A stretch of DNA of 51,243 bases from Actinorugispora endophytica (GCF_004363075.1 NZ_SNYN01000005.1:251696-302938), one strand, 5' to 3'; counted from the first letter of the stretch, positions 16,287 to 25,158 are shown. Numbers and translations are program-made. The notes: generated by a model from the letters alone, not told the origin.

Positions 16287-16674
16287 CGGAAGAACCTCCT
16301 CGTGAGGTGCTCACCCTAACGGCCGGTGGCGGGTGCCCGTGGTCGGCCGAGGGCAGGGCGGGCGCCCCCAGCCCCGCCCCTTCCGGGCCCGGGAAAGGCG
16401 GTCCGGCGTCCTTGCCCGCCCCTGCTTTCCGGGAAATCCGCGGTAGGTCGTCCGACGTCCTACCTCTACTTTTCGTTTTCGCGTCGGAAGGCCGGATATC
16501 GAGTAGGACACGAGTCGGTCGCGGCCCGTCTTCAGTCGCCTGGGGCGTCTTTGCTACACTCATCGTGCTTTTGCGGCTTTTGGCGTTTTTCGTGGTGAAA
16601 AGATGTTGCGTCACGACTGCCGTGCTTTCTTTCTCCCATGCCATATCAGCGACGTGGCCGGACGTGGACACCTG
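16287..16674. promoter_or_regulatory. Divergent promoter region of MerR and the conservon
   Basis: This 388-bp gap has a dyad at 16443-16463 (GTAGG-t-CGTC-c-GACG-t-CCTAC) and an AT-rich stretch at about 16560-16605 that likely holds the conservon promoter. GCCGG-rich DNA lies next to the MerR side. No gene is visible. Confidence 0.45.
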
Positions 16675-18066
16675 ATGACTGATTCGATCCCCGAACGCCT
16701 CCGCGCGAGTGCGGCGTCGCGCGTCGGCGTTCTGCTGCTGGCCGCTGTGCTCGTCACCGCCGCGGGCTGGGCCTGGGCCGCGTGGAGCGTTCCCGGCCCC
16801 GACCGCGCCCCTTCGCTGGTCGTGGGAGCGGCCTCCATCCTCCTCCTGGTCGTGGTCGGAGCCGGGCTGCTGTACCAGGCCGAGCAGCGGGGACGGGCCG
16901 CCGCCCGCGTCGACGCGCTGCGGGCCGAGACCCGGCGGCTGTCCGCCGACCTCGTCCCGGCCCTGGTCGGACGGCTGCGCGAGGGCGTCTCGGCGGCCAC
17001 CGCGCTGGACGGCGTCGACCTGCCCGAGGACCCCGGGTGCCGGGCCGCCCTGGAGGCGGTCGCGGACGAGATCGCGCGCAGCGAGCGCAGACGCCTCGCG
17101 GTGATGGCCACGGGCGCCACCGCTGCGGGCCGGGTGCAGGCGCTCACCACCGCGATGCTCGCCGACCTCCGCGAGATGCAGGACCGGCACGGCAACGGGA
17201 TGCCGGCCGCCGACGTCCTGGGCGACCTCATGCACCTGGACCACAGCACCGCCCAGACCGGACGCATCGCGGACAGCATCGCCGTGCTCGCCGGGGCGCG
17301 GTCGGGGCGGCGGTGGACCCGACCGATCCCGATGGAGAGCGTGCTGCGCGGCGCGATGGGGCGCATCGGCGCCTACCAGCGGGTGCGCACGTACTCCACC
17401 TCCGGCGTCGCCGTCGTCGGCTACGCGGCCGAGGGCGTCATGCACGCGCTGGCCGAGATCCTCGACAACGCGACCAAGTTCTCCCCGCCCACGGCCGAGG
17501 TCCACGTGTACGTGGAGGAGGTGCAGGCCGGGGTCGCGGTCATCGTCGAGGACGGCGGCCTCGTCATGGGCGAGGACGCGCTCCGCCGGGCGCGCCGGAT
17601 GGTCGAGAACGACCTGGACCCGGAGATGCCCTCGGGAACCCGGCTCGGACTGGTCGTGGTCGGCGCCCTGGCGCGCAAGTACGGCCTGTCGGTCTCCTTC
17701 CGCTCCTCGGCCCGGGGCGGGACCTCGGTCGTCACGCTGCTGCCGCAGCGGCTGGTCAAGCCCCTTCCCGCGCCCCGGGAGGAGCCGGACGCGGCGCCCC
17801 GCGCCCTCGCCGCCGCTGCCGCGCCGCCCCGCGCGGGCGCCGGGGCGGGCGAGGCCGCCCGGGAAGGCGAACGCGGGGAGAGCGGCCTGCCGGTGCGGCG
17901 GCGCGGGCAGGCCCTGGCCGAGGCCGAGCGCACGCGCACCGCGTCGCGGGACACGCCGCGGGCCGCGCCACGGCCGGGCCCGGCCACCCCGGCCCAAGGC
18001 TTCGGAGCATTCCGCTCAGCAGTGCGGAAACCGATTTCTCAGAGCACCCCGGAGGACGAATCCTGA
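16675..18066 (+). CDS. CvnA-type membrane sensor with HATPase domain (conservon)
   Basis: The 463-residue protein has two N-terminal membrane helices (about residues 18-38 and 46-66) and an HATPase domain with N-box ALAEILDNATKFSPPTAEV (near 260) and EDGGLVMGEDAL, but no classical His dimerisation box, as in CvnA/NitB-like proteins. The last 120 residues are Pro/Ala/Arg-rich and disordered. Conservon complexes in Streptomyces resemble eukaryotic GPCR/G-protein units. The stop overlaps the next start (TGATG). An upstream ATG at 16603 is possible but adds no hydrophobic sequence. Confidence 0.88.
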   Translation: MTDSIPERLRASAASRVGVLLLAAVLVTAAGWAWAAWSVPGPDRAPSLVVGAASILLLVVVGAGLLYQAEQRGRAAARVDALRAETRRLSADLVPALVGRLREGVSAATALDGVDLPEDPGCRAALEAVADEIARSERRRLAVMATGATAAGRVQALTTAMLADLREMQDRHGNGMPAADVLGDLMHLDHSTAQTGRIADSIAVLAGARSGRRWTRPIPMESVLRGAMGRIGAYQRVRTYSTSGVAVVGYAAEGVMHALAEILDNATKFSPPTAEVHVYVEEVQAGVAVIVEDGGLVMGEDALRRARRMVENDLDPEMPSGTRLGLVVVGALARKYGLSVSFRSSARGGTSVVTLLPQRLVKPLPAPREEPDAAPRALAAAAAPPRAGAGAGEAAREGERGESGLPVRRRGQALAEAERTRTASRDTPRAAPRPGPATPAQGFGAFRSAVRKPISQSTPEDES

Positions 18067-18482
18067 TGGACCTCGCCAAGTTGAGCTGGCTTCTGGAAGG
18101 CCTGCTGGAACGTACGCCGGGGGCACGGCACGCGCTCGTGCTGTCCAGGGACGGCCTGAAGCTGTGCCACTCCGCGGGACTGGGCACCGACCAGGCCGAC
18201 CACCTGGCCGCCATCGCGGCGGGACTGCAGAGCCTCGCGCACGGGGCGTCCATCGAGTTCGGCGACGGCACCGGCGGGGTCCGCCAGGCGATGGCCGAGT
18301 TCTACGGCGGCCTGCTGTTCATCGTCGAGGCCGGACACGGCGCGCACCTGGCGGTGATCGCGGGGGAGGACGCCGACCCCGGGCTCACCGGTCACAACAT
18401 GAACGAGCTCGTCGAGCAGATCGGCGAGCACCTCACCTCGCCGCCCCGGTCGGACGCCGAGCCGGCCCCCGGTCGGGCATGA
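18066..18482 (+). CDS. CvnB-type roadblock/LC7 protein
   Basis: The 138-residue product begins MDLAKLSWLLEGLLERTPG and has the roadblock/LC7 pattern HALVLSRDGLKLCHSAGLG, FGDGTGGVRQAMAEF and GHGAHLAVIAGEDADPGLTG. In conservons this protein regulates nucleotide exchange or hydrolysis by the CvnD GTPase. Start and stop both overlap the neighbouring genes, so the operon is translationally coupled. Confidence 0.92.
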   Translation: MDLAKLSWLLEGLLERTPGARHALVLSRDGLKLCHSAGLGTDQADHLAAIAAGLQSLAHGASIEFGDGTGGVRQAMAEFYGGLLFIVEAGHGAHLAVIAGEDADPGLTGHNMNELVEQIGEHLTSPPRSDAEPAPGRA

Positions 18483-18838
18483 GTCGCCCCGTCGACAGGG
18501 AGTCCCCGGACCGCCTCTACACCATCACCTCGGGGCGCAGCAGGGGCGGCGACGAGGTCTTCGACGCGGTGACGCTGGTCGTCGCCGAGTGCGATCCGAC
18601 CCCCGGCATGCAGTCCGAGCACTCCCGCATCCTGCGGATGTGCCAGCGGCCCATGGCGGTGGTCGAGGTCTCGGCCAGGCTCGGACTCCCGGTCAACGTG
18701 GTGCGAATCCTGCTGACCGACCTGCTGGACGCGGGGCGGATCACCGCCCGGCATCCGACCGCCGTGAACTCCGCGGTGTCCCCGTTCGCCTCCCCGGACG
18801 TGCTGGAGAAGGTGCTCGTTGCACTCCAAAAGCTCTGA
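18479..18838 (+). CDS. CvnC-type DUF742 protein
   Basis: This 119-residue protein has the DUF742 signature: SRPVDRESPDRLYTITSGRS at the N-terminus, CDPTPGMQSEHSRILRMC in the middle and a winged-helix-like VVEVSARLGLPVNVVRILLT. It overlaps CvnB by 4 bases and the GTPase gene by about 20. DUF742 is the third component of every conservon. Confidence 0.92.
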   Translation: MSRPVDRESPDRLYTITSGRSRGGDEVFDAVTLVVAECDPTPGMQSEHSRILRMCQRPMAVVEVSARLGLPVNVVRILLTDLLDAGRITARHPTAVNSAVSPFASPDVLEKVLVALQKL

Positions 18839-19418
18839 CCCCGCAGTTCCGCTGCCCGCGACCGCCGAGCAGGGCCTGAAGATCGCCGTCGTCGGCGGGT
18901 TCGGGGTCGGCAAGACCACGATGGTCCATTCGATCAGCGAGATCCGCCCGCTGCACACCGAGGAGACGATGACCCGGGCGAGCTCCGCGGTGGACGACCT
19001 CCACGGTGTCGAGGGCAAGACCACGACGACCGTGGCGTTCGACTTCGGCCGCATCACCCTGGACGAGACGTCCGTGCTGTACCTGTTCGGGGCCCCGGGC
19101 CAGGAGCGCTTCTGGTTCCTGTGGGACCGCCTGTTCACGGGAGCCCTGGGCGCGGTCGTGCTGGTCGACGCCCGGCGCCTGGCGGACTCCTGGTACGCCA
19201 TCGACCGGCTGGAGGCGCAGGGGACCCCGTTCGTCGTCGCCCGCAACGACTTCGGCGGCCCCCCGCACACCCTCGACCAGATCCGCGCGGCGCTCGACCT
19301 GCCCGAGTCCATCCCCCTGGTGGACTGCGACGCCCGTTCCCGCGACTCGGTCAAGCAGGTGCTGGTCACCCTGGTGCGGCACGTGCACTCGCTGTCGACC
19401 ACCCCGGAGGCCGTCTGA
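18819..19418 (+). CDS. CvnD-type small GTPase
   Basis: The 199-residue GTP-binding protein starts at a TTG inside the end of the DUF742 gene. Walker A is GGFGVGKTT (26-34), the DxxG-like motif is LFGAPGQERFWFLWD, and the guanine-recognition loop is altered to VVARNDF instead of NKxD, as is usual for CvnD/MglA-like proteins. It acts at the membrane with CvnA-C. Its stop overlaps the first P450 start (TGATG). Confidence 0.92.
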   Translation: MHSKSSDPAVPLPATAEQGLKIAVVGGFGVGKTTMVHSISEIRPLHTEETMTRASSAVDDLHGVEGKTTTTVAFDFGRITLDETSVLYLFGAPGQERFWFLWDRLFTGALGAVVLVDARRLADSWYAIDRLEAQGTPFVVARNDFGGPPHTLDQIRAALDLPESIPLVDCDARSRDSVKQVLVTLVRHVHSLSTTPEAV

Positions 19419-20668
19419 TGAGCACACCGCAGCACACCGGAGCGGACGGGGGAGGCTGCCCGGCCCGCCGCCTGTACGGGCCGGAGTTCGAGACGGACCC
19501 CGGGTCGCTGTACCGCGACATGCGCGCCCAGCACGGTCCGGTCGCCCCGGTGCTGCTGGACGGCGACATCCCGGCCTGGCTGGTGATCGGCTACCGCGAA
19601 CTGCACTACGTGCTGAGCACCCCGAGCGTCTTCGCCCGCAGTTCGAGCCGGTGGAGCGCCTGGGACCGGATCCCGCCCGACTGGCCGCTGACGCCGCTGC
19701 TGATGCGGACCCCCACCGTGCTGCACACCGAGGGCGAGGAGCACCGCCGCCGCGCGGGCGCGATCAGCGACGCGCTGGCGGGCGCCGACCACCACGAGAC
19801 GCGGATGTCCACGGCCCGGGCGGCCGACCGCCTGATCGACGGGTTCTGCGCCGCCACCGGCGCCGACCTGCGCGCCGACTACGCCACCCGGCTGCCCGCC
19901 ATGGTGCTGGGACGGCTGTACGGACTGGACGACGCGCGCGCCGACCAGCTGGCGGGCGCGATGACCGCGATGATCGACGGGGGTCCCGAGGCGCTGGACG
20001 GCCAGCGGTTCCTGCTCTCGGCGATGACGGACCTCGTGGCGGCCCGGCGGGTGCGCCCCGGCCCCGACCTGGTCTCCAGGCTGCTGGCGCACCCCGCCGG
20101 GATCACCGACGAGGAGGCGGTCCCCGACCTGGTCGTGATGCTCGGCGGAGGGCACCAGCCCACCACCGAGTGGCTGGGCAACACGCTGCGCCTGATGCTC
20201 ACCGACGACCGCTTCGCCGCGTCGCTGTCGGGCGCGCGGCGCAGCGTGGGCGCGGCCCTCAACGAGGTCCTGTGGGAGGACACCCCCACCCAGAACTACG
20301 CGGGCCGCTTCGCCGTCCACGACGTCGAGCTGGGCGGGCAGCTGCTGCGCGCGGGGGACCTGGTGATCCTCGGCCTGGCCGGGGCGAACGCCGACCCGCG
20401 GGTCAGCCCGGACCCCCGCGGCGCGCCGGCGCACGGCAACCACGCCCACATGTCCTTCTCGCACGGGGAGCACCGCTGCCCGTACCCCGCCCAGGAACTC
20501 GCCGAGATCATCGTCACGACAGGCGTCGAGGTGCTGCTGGACCGCCTGCCGGACGTGGAACTCGCCATCTCCCCCGACGAGCTGAGATGGCGACCGTCGC
20601 CCTGGATGCGCGGCCTCGTCTCGCTTCCAGTGGCCTTCACCCCTGTGATCCCCCTTGGAGACATGTGA
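19418..20668 (+). CDS. Conservon cytochrome P450, CYP157-like
   Basis: The 416-residue protein has the haem loop FSHGEHRCPYPAQELAE with ligand Cys354 and an I-helix MLGGGHQPTTEW. The K-helix region reads AALNEVLWEDTPTQ, so the ExxR motif found in nearly all P450s is absent: its Arg position is Trp. The same loss is reported for the CYP157 family of Streptomyces conservons, which is why I assign it here. It lacks a membrane anchor. Substrate unknown; a structural or atypical role is possible. Confidence 0.87.
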   Translation: MSTPQHTGADGGGCPARRLYGPEFETDPGSLYRDMRAQHGPVAPVLLDGDIPAWLVIGYRELHYVLSTPSVFARSSSRWSAWDRIPPDWPLTPLLMRTPTVLHTEGEEHRRRAGAISDALAGADHHETRMSTARAADRLIDGFCAATGADLRADYATRLPAMVLGRLYGLDDARADQLAGAMTAMIDGGPEALDGQRFLLSAMTDLVAARRVRPGPDLVSRLLAHPAGITDEEAVPDLVVMLGGGHQPTTEWLGNTLRLMLTDDRFAASLSGARRSVGAALNEVLWEDTPTQNYAGRFAVHDVELGGQLLRAGDLVILGLAGANADPRVSPDPRGAPAHGNHAHMSFSHGEHRCPYPAQELAEIIVTTGVEVLLDRLPDVELAISPDELRWRPSPWMRGLVSLPVAFTPVIPLGDM

Positions 20669-21906
20669 TGGCTTCCCCCGCCGGCACTTCCCCCGCCGCC
20701 CCGATCGTGCTCGACCCGTACGTCTCGGACCTGGACGGTGAGCGGGAGCGCCTCCACGCGGCCGGTCCGATCGCCGACGTGGAGCTGCCCGGCGGGGTCA
20801 GGACGTGGTCGGTCACCCACCACGAGGCGGCCCGCCGGCTGCTCACCGACCCCCGACTGGTCAAGGACATCGCGCACTGGGCCGCCTACCAGCGCGGCGA
20901 GATCTCCCCCACCTGGCCGCTGCTCAGCGTGGTCCCGCCCACGCCCACGAACATGCTGGGCACCGACGGCAGGGAGCACAAGCGCCTGCGCCTGCTCACG
21001 GCGCACGCGTTCGCCCCGCGCCGGGCGGAGCTGATGCGCCCGCGCGTCACCGAGATCACCGGGGAGCTGCTGGACGCCCTGGAGGAGCGCGCGGGCGAGC
21101 CCCAGGACCTGAAGTCGGAGTTCTCGTTCAAACTGCCGATGAACGTGATCGGCGAGCTGTTCGGGGTGGAGGACGCCGCCCACGGCGAGCTGCGCGGGCT
21201 CTACGACACGTTCTTCAGCTCGGTCACGGAGCCCGAGGACTTCATGGCGACCATGGCGGCGCTCAAGGAGTTCTACACCGGGATGATCGCGGACAAGCGC
21301 GCCAACCCCGGCGACGACCTCACCAGCGCGCTGCTGGAGGCGAACGAGGACGGCGACACCCTCACCGACGAGGAGGTGCTGGGCACGTTGCAGATCGTGG
21401 TGGCGGCCGGGCACGAGACCACCGTCAACCTGATCACCAACGCGGTGCGGGCGCTGCTGGCCCACCCCGACCAGCTGGCGCTGGCGCGGTCGGGGGAGTG
21501 CTCGTGGGAGGCGGTGGTGGAGGAGGCCCTGCGCTGGGACCCGCCCACCACCAACTTCATCTTCCGTTTCGCCGCCGAGGACGTCGAGTACGGCGGTGTG
21601 ACCATTGCCAAGGGGGACCCGGTGATGGTCTCCTACGGCGCGATCGGCCGCGACCCCTCCCAGCACGGCGACAACCCCGAGGTCTTCGACATCACCCGCT
21701 CGGGCGGGCGGCACATGTCGTTCGGCCACGGCCCGCACGTGTGCCCGGGCGCGCCCCTGGCCCGGATGGAGGCGCAGATCGCGCTCCCCCTGCTGTTCGA
21801 GCGCTTCCCCGACATGAGGCTGGCGGTCGAGGACTCGATGCTCACCCCCAACCCGTCGGTGATCGTCAACAGCCTCAAGGAGCTCCCGGTCGTCCTGCGT
21901 CCCTGA
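20668..21906 (+). CDS. Conservon cytochrome P450, CYP154-like
   Basis: The 412-residue protein carries all canonical motifs: I-helix VAAGHETTVN, K-helix EEALRWDPPT (ExxR) and haem loop FGHGPHVCPGAPLARMEA with Cys359. MLGTDGREHKRLRLLTAHAF is typical of bacterial class I P450s. CYP157-CYP154 pairs are the usual last genes of conservons, and here too the starts overlap (TGATG). CYP154 members oxidise steroids or macrolides; no substrate can be assigned, and no ferredoxin gene is adjacent. Confidence 0.9.
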   Translation: MASPAGTSPAAPIVLDPYVSDLDGERERLHAAGPIADVELPGGVRTWSVTHHEAARRLLTDPRLVKDIAHWAAYQRGEISPTWPLLSVVPPTPTNMLGTDGREHKRLRLLTAHAFAPRRAELMRPRVTEITGELLDALEERAGEPQDLKSEFSFKLPMNVIGELFGVEDAAHGELRGLYDTFFSSVTEPEDFMATMAALKEFYTGMIADKRANPGDDLTSALLEANEDGDTLTDEEVLGTLQIVVAAGHETTVNLITNAVRALLAHPDQLALARSGECSWEAVVEEALRWDPPTTNFIFRFAAEDVEYGGVTIAKGDPVMVSYGAIGRDPSQHGDNPEVFDITRSGGRHMSFGHGPHVCPGAPLARMEAQIALPLLFERFPDMRLAVEDSMLTPNPSVIVNSLKELPVVLRP

Positions 21907-21964
21907 CCCGCCCCGCCGGGGGGTCTCCGCGGGGGTCGTCCGGCGTCCGTGGACGGGGACCTGC

Positions 21965-22030
21965 TCGATGGTCCTGACGTCAGCGCCGCGGCGTGTCCGT
22001 TCTGGAGGGCGCCGACGTCAGGACCGTCGA
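21965..22030. repeat. Diverged intergenic palindrome, copy 4
   Basis: 23-base arms (21965-21987, 22008-22030) beginning TCGATGGTCCTGACGTC pair with two mismatches around a 20-base loop. The TGGTCCTGAC ends are a covaried version of the TGATCTTGAC ends. It sits in the convergent P450-MarR gap. Confidence 0.75.
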
Positions 22031-22080
22031 CGAAACCCTGTGGCGTGGGGCCGGCCGTCCCGGCGTTCCCGGTCGCGGCG

Positions 22081-22575
22081 CTAGGCGCGGTTCGCGAGGT
22101 TGGCTTCCAGGCGGTCGAGGACGCGCAGGGCCGTGGCCCGCTCCTCCTCGGTGAGGCCGCTGACGGTGGCCTCCTCCAGCTGCCACCAGATCTCCTCGAT
22201 CTCCTGGCGCAGCGCCTGGCTGGCGGCGGTGGGCTCGATGATGACGCCCCGGCGGTCGGTGGGGCAGGGGACGCGGCGGACGAACCCCGCCCGCTCCAGG
22301 CGCTGGACGGCCCGGGTCATGGTGGCGGAGTCCGAGCCGAGGAGGGCCGTGAGCTCGGACTGGCGCTGCGCGCCGGTCTCCCACAGGTGCATCATCAGGG
22401 CCTCCTGTCCCGGGTGCAGGCCGGCGCGGCGGAGCAGGCTCCCTTCGAGCATGCGGTGCAGGCGGGCCACACGGGTGATCGCGTGGCTGACGGGGCCGCA
22501 CCTGAGGCCCGCCGGGCACACCGGCCCGGCCGTGGGCCCGGGCTCCTTTCCGGAGGGGGGTCGTGGGGTGGTCAT
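22081..22575 (-). CDS. MarR family regulator
   Basis: The 164-residue protein has the MarR winged helix: GLHPGQEALMMHLWETGAQR, SELTALLGSDSATMTRAVQ, then the wing RRVPCPTDRRGVIIEPT. The N-terminal 30 residues are Pro/Gly-rich. It is divergent from the Old Yellow Enzyme gene, and two similar dyads lie in the gap, so it probably represses that gene and itself in response to a small electrophile or phenolic ligand. A Cys in the wing could be redox-active, but this is a guess. Confidence 0.9.
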   Translation of the reverse strand: MTTPRPPSGKEPGPTAGPVCPAGLRCGPVSHAITRVARLHRMLEGSLLRRAGLHPGQEALMMHLWETGAQRQSELTALLGSDSATMTRAVQRLERAGFVRRVPCPTDRRGVIIEPTAASQALRQEIEEIWWQLEEATVSGLTEEERATALRVLDRLEANLANRA

Positions 22576-22627
22576 CGCGTGCTCATCCTCCCGGGCGGTC
22601 TGCTCCCCTCATTAAACCCGGTCGAAA

Positions 22628-22760
22628 AACTGTTCGAGCAGTTAAACGGGAGACGACCTGCGGAGAGGTAGAGCGGCTGGCAGAGCGCTTTCACTACCTG
22701 TGTTCTGAAGCACGTCAGAAGGATCTGGGAAGAAAGGGTGTTATTTCCCTGTTCGGACAG
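22628..22760. promoter_or_regulatory. Two MarR-type dyads before the Old Yellow Enzyme gene
   Basis: AACTGTTCGAGCAGTT (22628-22643, 14 of 16 symmetric) followed by AAACG, and CTGTTCGGACAG (22749-22760) followed by CTAACG. They share the consensus CTGTTCGRRCAGYTAA. One is near the MarR start and one 46 bases before the reductase start. Confidence 0.65.
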
Positions 22761-22805
22761 CTAACGATGCGGCGTAGGCCGCGTCACCCCGAACGGAGGA
22801 ACGCC

Positions 22806-23879
22806 ATGACCACCGTCTTCGAGCCGATCGACCTCGCCGGGACCCGGCTGGCCAACCGCGTCGCGATGGCGCCGATGACACGCAGCCGCGCCTACGGCCC
22901 CGGAGCGTCCCCGACCCCCCTCATGGCGGAGTACTACGCGCAGCGCGCCTCCGCCGGACTGATCATCACCGAGGGCGTGCAGCCGTCCGTGGTCGGGCAG
23001 GGGTACCCGAACACGCCGGGGCTGCACAGCCGGGAGCAGGTCGAGGCGTGGCGCCAGGTCACCGGCGCCGTCCACGAGGCCGGGGGCGTGATCTTCGCCC
23101 AGCTGATGCACACCGGCCGGATCGGCCACCCGGTCCTGCTCCCCGACGGGCTCGCCCCCGTGGGGGCCTCGCCGGTCGCCGCGTCCGGGCAGGTGTTCAC
23201 GGGCGAGGGGATGAAGGACTTCGTCACCCCCGTCGAGCTCACCGAGGAGGGCATCGCCGACACGATCGCCGACTTCGCCGCCGCCGCGCGCAACGCGGTC
23301 GCCGCCGGGTTCGACGGGGTCGAGCTGCACGGCGCCAACGGCTACCTGCTCCACCAGTTCCTGTCGACCAACGCCAACCGGCGCACCGACGGCTGGGGCG
23401 GCTCCGTCGCGGGCCGGATCCGGCTGGTCGTCGAGGTGGCCCGCGCGGCGGCGGAGGCCATCGGCGCGCACCGGGTGGGCCTGCGGATCTCCCCCGGGAA
23501 CCACCCGTACAACGACATCGTCGAGGACGACCCCGAGGCCACCCACACGGCGCTCGTCGACGCGCTCGACCCCCTCGGCCTGGCCTACCTGCACATCGGG
23601 GAGCTCGCGGACCGGGACCTGACCCTGCGGCTGCGCAAGCAGTGGAGCGGAACGCTCATCCTGAACCCGGCCACCCCCGGCGCGGTGACCGGCCCGGACG
23701 CGCTGGAGCTGGTCGAGGACGGCGTGGCGGACATCGTCTCCTTCGGGGCCCTGTTCCTGGCCAACCCCGACCTGCCCGCCCGGCTGGCCGCCGGAGGCCC
23801 GTTCAACACCCCCGACCCCGCCACCTTCTACGGCGGCGACGAGCGCGGCTACACCGACTACCCGGCCCTGGGCGGCTGA
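22806..23879 (+). CDS. Old Yellow Enzyme family alkene reductase
   Basis: The 357-residue flavoenzyme starts at ATG 22806 after GGAGGAACGCC. Motifs: NRVAMAPMTRSRA (FMN loop), ITEGVQPS, FAQLMHTGRIGHP, the His-Asn pair in GVELHGANGYLLHQFL, the GRIR segment and FGALFLANPDL binding the FMN phosphate. It reduces activated C=C bonds of alpha,beta-unsaturated carbonyls with NAD(P)H. Length and motif order match bacterial OYE (NemA-like) enzymes. MarR control points to electrophile stress. Confidence 0.93.
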   Translation: MTTVFEPIDLAGTRLANRVAMAPMTRSRAYGPGASPTPLMAEYYAQRASAGLIITEGVQPSVVGQGYPNTPGLHSREQVEAWRQVTGAVHEAGGVIFAQLMHTGRIGHPVLLPDGLAPVGASPVAASGQVFTGEGMKDFVTPVELTEEGIADTIADFAAAARNAVAAGFDGVELHGANGYLLHQFLSTNANRRTDGWGGSVAGRIRLVVEVARAAAEAIGAHRVGLRISPGNHPYNDIVEDDPEATHTALVDALDPLGLAYLHIGELADRDLTLRLRKQWSGTLILNPATPGAVTGPDALELVEDGVADIVSFGALFLANPDLPARLAAGGPFNTPDPATFYGGDERGYTDYPALGG

Positions 23880-23972
23880 CCCGGGAGGCGCGCGGCGACC
23901 CGCAACGGGACGCGCCAGGCGCTGGTGGGGGCTGACACCAGCAGCCGGTCGGGGCACCCCGGGGGATCTCAC

Positions 23973-24034
23973 CGGTGATCTTGACGTTATCGTTCTCAAA
24001 TCGCGGGATTCGAGAACGATAACGTCAAGATCAC
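23973..24034. repeat. Type A intergenic palindrome, copy 5 (core of a composite repeat)
   Basis: 28-base arms (23973-24000, 24007-24034) beginning GGTGATCTTGACGTTATC pair with one mismatch around a 6-base loop. The inner part GTTCTC differs from copies 1 and 2 in both arms. It is directly followed by the arm at 24050-24182. Confidence 0.9.
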
Positions 24035-24049
24035 CAACGGGTCTCCCGC

Positions 24050-24182
24050 GAAACGGACATCGTGGACGCGGCCTCGGTCCCCACCCGCCGTCGCCACCCG
24101 CCGTCGCCGCCCGCCGTCGCCGCCCCCCGTGACCTCGCGATCCGCGCGGCGCGAGGTCGAAAGGCCCACCGGAGACACCCGT
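24050..24182 (+). repeat. Solitary arm of the composite repeat element
   Basis: This DNA resembles the right part (about 37205-37306) of the element at 37 kb in the same orientation: ACATCGTGGACGCGGCCTCG, CACCCGCCGTCG, CCCGTGACCTCGCGATCCGC, GCGCGAGGTCGAAAGGCCC. A 13-bp unit (CCACCCGCCGTCG) is repeated three times at 24081-24119. Together with copy 5 it fills the OYE-CDF gap; there is no gene. Confidence 0.75.
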
Positions 24183-24189
24183 ACGCCGC

Positions 24190-25158
24190 TCACCCCGCGC
24201 CGGAGGTCCCCTCGGAGCCGGGCCCCGCGGCGTCCGCAGGCAGGTCCCGGCGCGGCAGGTCGGGTTCCAGGTAGATCAACCGGGCGATCGGGACGGCCGC
24301 GCGGATCCGGGCCTCGGCGCCGTCGATGGCCCCGGCGATCCCCCGGGCGTCGTCCTCGGCGCCGATGGCGATCTTGGCCGCCACGAGCAGCTCCTCCGGA
24401 CCGATGTGCAGGGTGCGCATGTGGATGACGGCGTCGACGTCGTCGCCCGCCGTGATCGCCCGCCGGATCAGCCGCACGTGCTCGGGGGTCGCCGACTCCC
24501 CGACCAGCAGGCTGGAGGTCTCCATGGCGAGCACCACCGCGATCGCCACCAGCAGGACCCCGATCGCGGCCGTGCCGAGCCCGTCCCACACGCCGTTGCC
24601 GGTGACCAGCGTCAACCCCACACCCGCCAGCGCGAGCACCAGGCCCAGCAGCGCTCCGGCGTCCTCCAGCAGGACCACCGGGAGCTCCGGGGACTTGGCG
24701 CGGCGGACGAACCGCACCCAGCCCGCCCCGCCGCGCACCGCGTCGGCCTCCTTCACGGCCGTCCGCAGCGAGAACCCCTCCATGACGATCGCGGCCAGCA
24801 GGACCGCGATCGGCACCCACCGCCACTCGGTGATCGGGTGCGGCTCGCTGATCTTGTGCCACGCCTCGTACAGCGCGAACAGGCCGCCCAGGCTGAACAG
24901 CACGATCGAGACGAGGAAGGCGTAGATGTAGCGCGCCCGCCCGTAGCCGAACGGATGCTCCGGGGTGGCGCCGCGCCGGGCCCGCCTGCCGCCGATCAGC
25001 AGCAGCAGCTGGTTGCCGGAGTCGGCGACGGAGTGGATCGACTCGGCCAGCATCGACGACGAGGACGTCAGCAGGTAGGCGACGAACTTGGTGACCGCGA
25101 TGCCCAGGTTCGCGCCCAGCGCGGCGACGATGGCCCGCGTGCTTCCCTCGGTGCTCAT
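24190..25158 (-). CDS. Cation diffusion facilitator (CDF) transporter
   Basis: The 322-residue membrane protein starts at ATG 25158 after GTGAGG. It has about six hydrophobic helices; the first metal-site helix reads LAESIHSVADSGNQ, preceded by ANLGIAVTKFVAYLL, and GYGRARYIYAFL follows. The C-terminal cytoplasmic domain (VDAVIHMRTLHIGPEELLVA) is ferredoxin-like. CDF proteins export zinc, manganese, iron or cobalt; the metal is not readable. The open frame continues upstream, but the first 29 residues are not family-like. Confidence 0.9.
   Translation of the reverse strand: MSTEGSTRAIVAALGANLGIAVTKFVAYLLTSSSSMLAESIHSVADSGNQLLLLIGGRRARRGATPEHPFGYGRARYIYAFLVSIVLFSLGGLFALYEAWHKISEPHPITEWRWVPIAVLLAAIVMEGFSLRTAVKEADAVRGGAGWVRFVRRAKSPELPVVLLEDAGALLGLVLALAGVGLTLVTGNGVWDGLGTAAIGVLLVAIAVVLAMETSSLLVGESATPEHVRLIRRAITAGDDVDAVIHMRTLHIGPEELLVAAKIAIGAEDDARGIAGAIDGAEARIRAAVPIARLIYLEPDLPRRDLPADAAGPGSEGTSGAG

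Noticed and set aside
16377-16398. Another member of the intergenic palindrome family
   Set aside because: CCTTCCGGGCCCGGGAAAGG is palindromic but short, without TGATC-like ends, and sits in a divergent promoter gap.
13531-17997. Very long minus-strand ORFs of about 700-750 residues
   Set aside because: They overlap the SulP, MerR and conservon genes in other frames, consist of Arg/Gly/Pro-rich shadow sequence and show no domain.
19418-21906. Part of a secondary-metabolite cluster
   Set aside because: The two P450s are translationally coupled to conservon genes, and no biosynthetic core enzyme is present.
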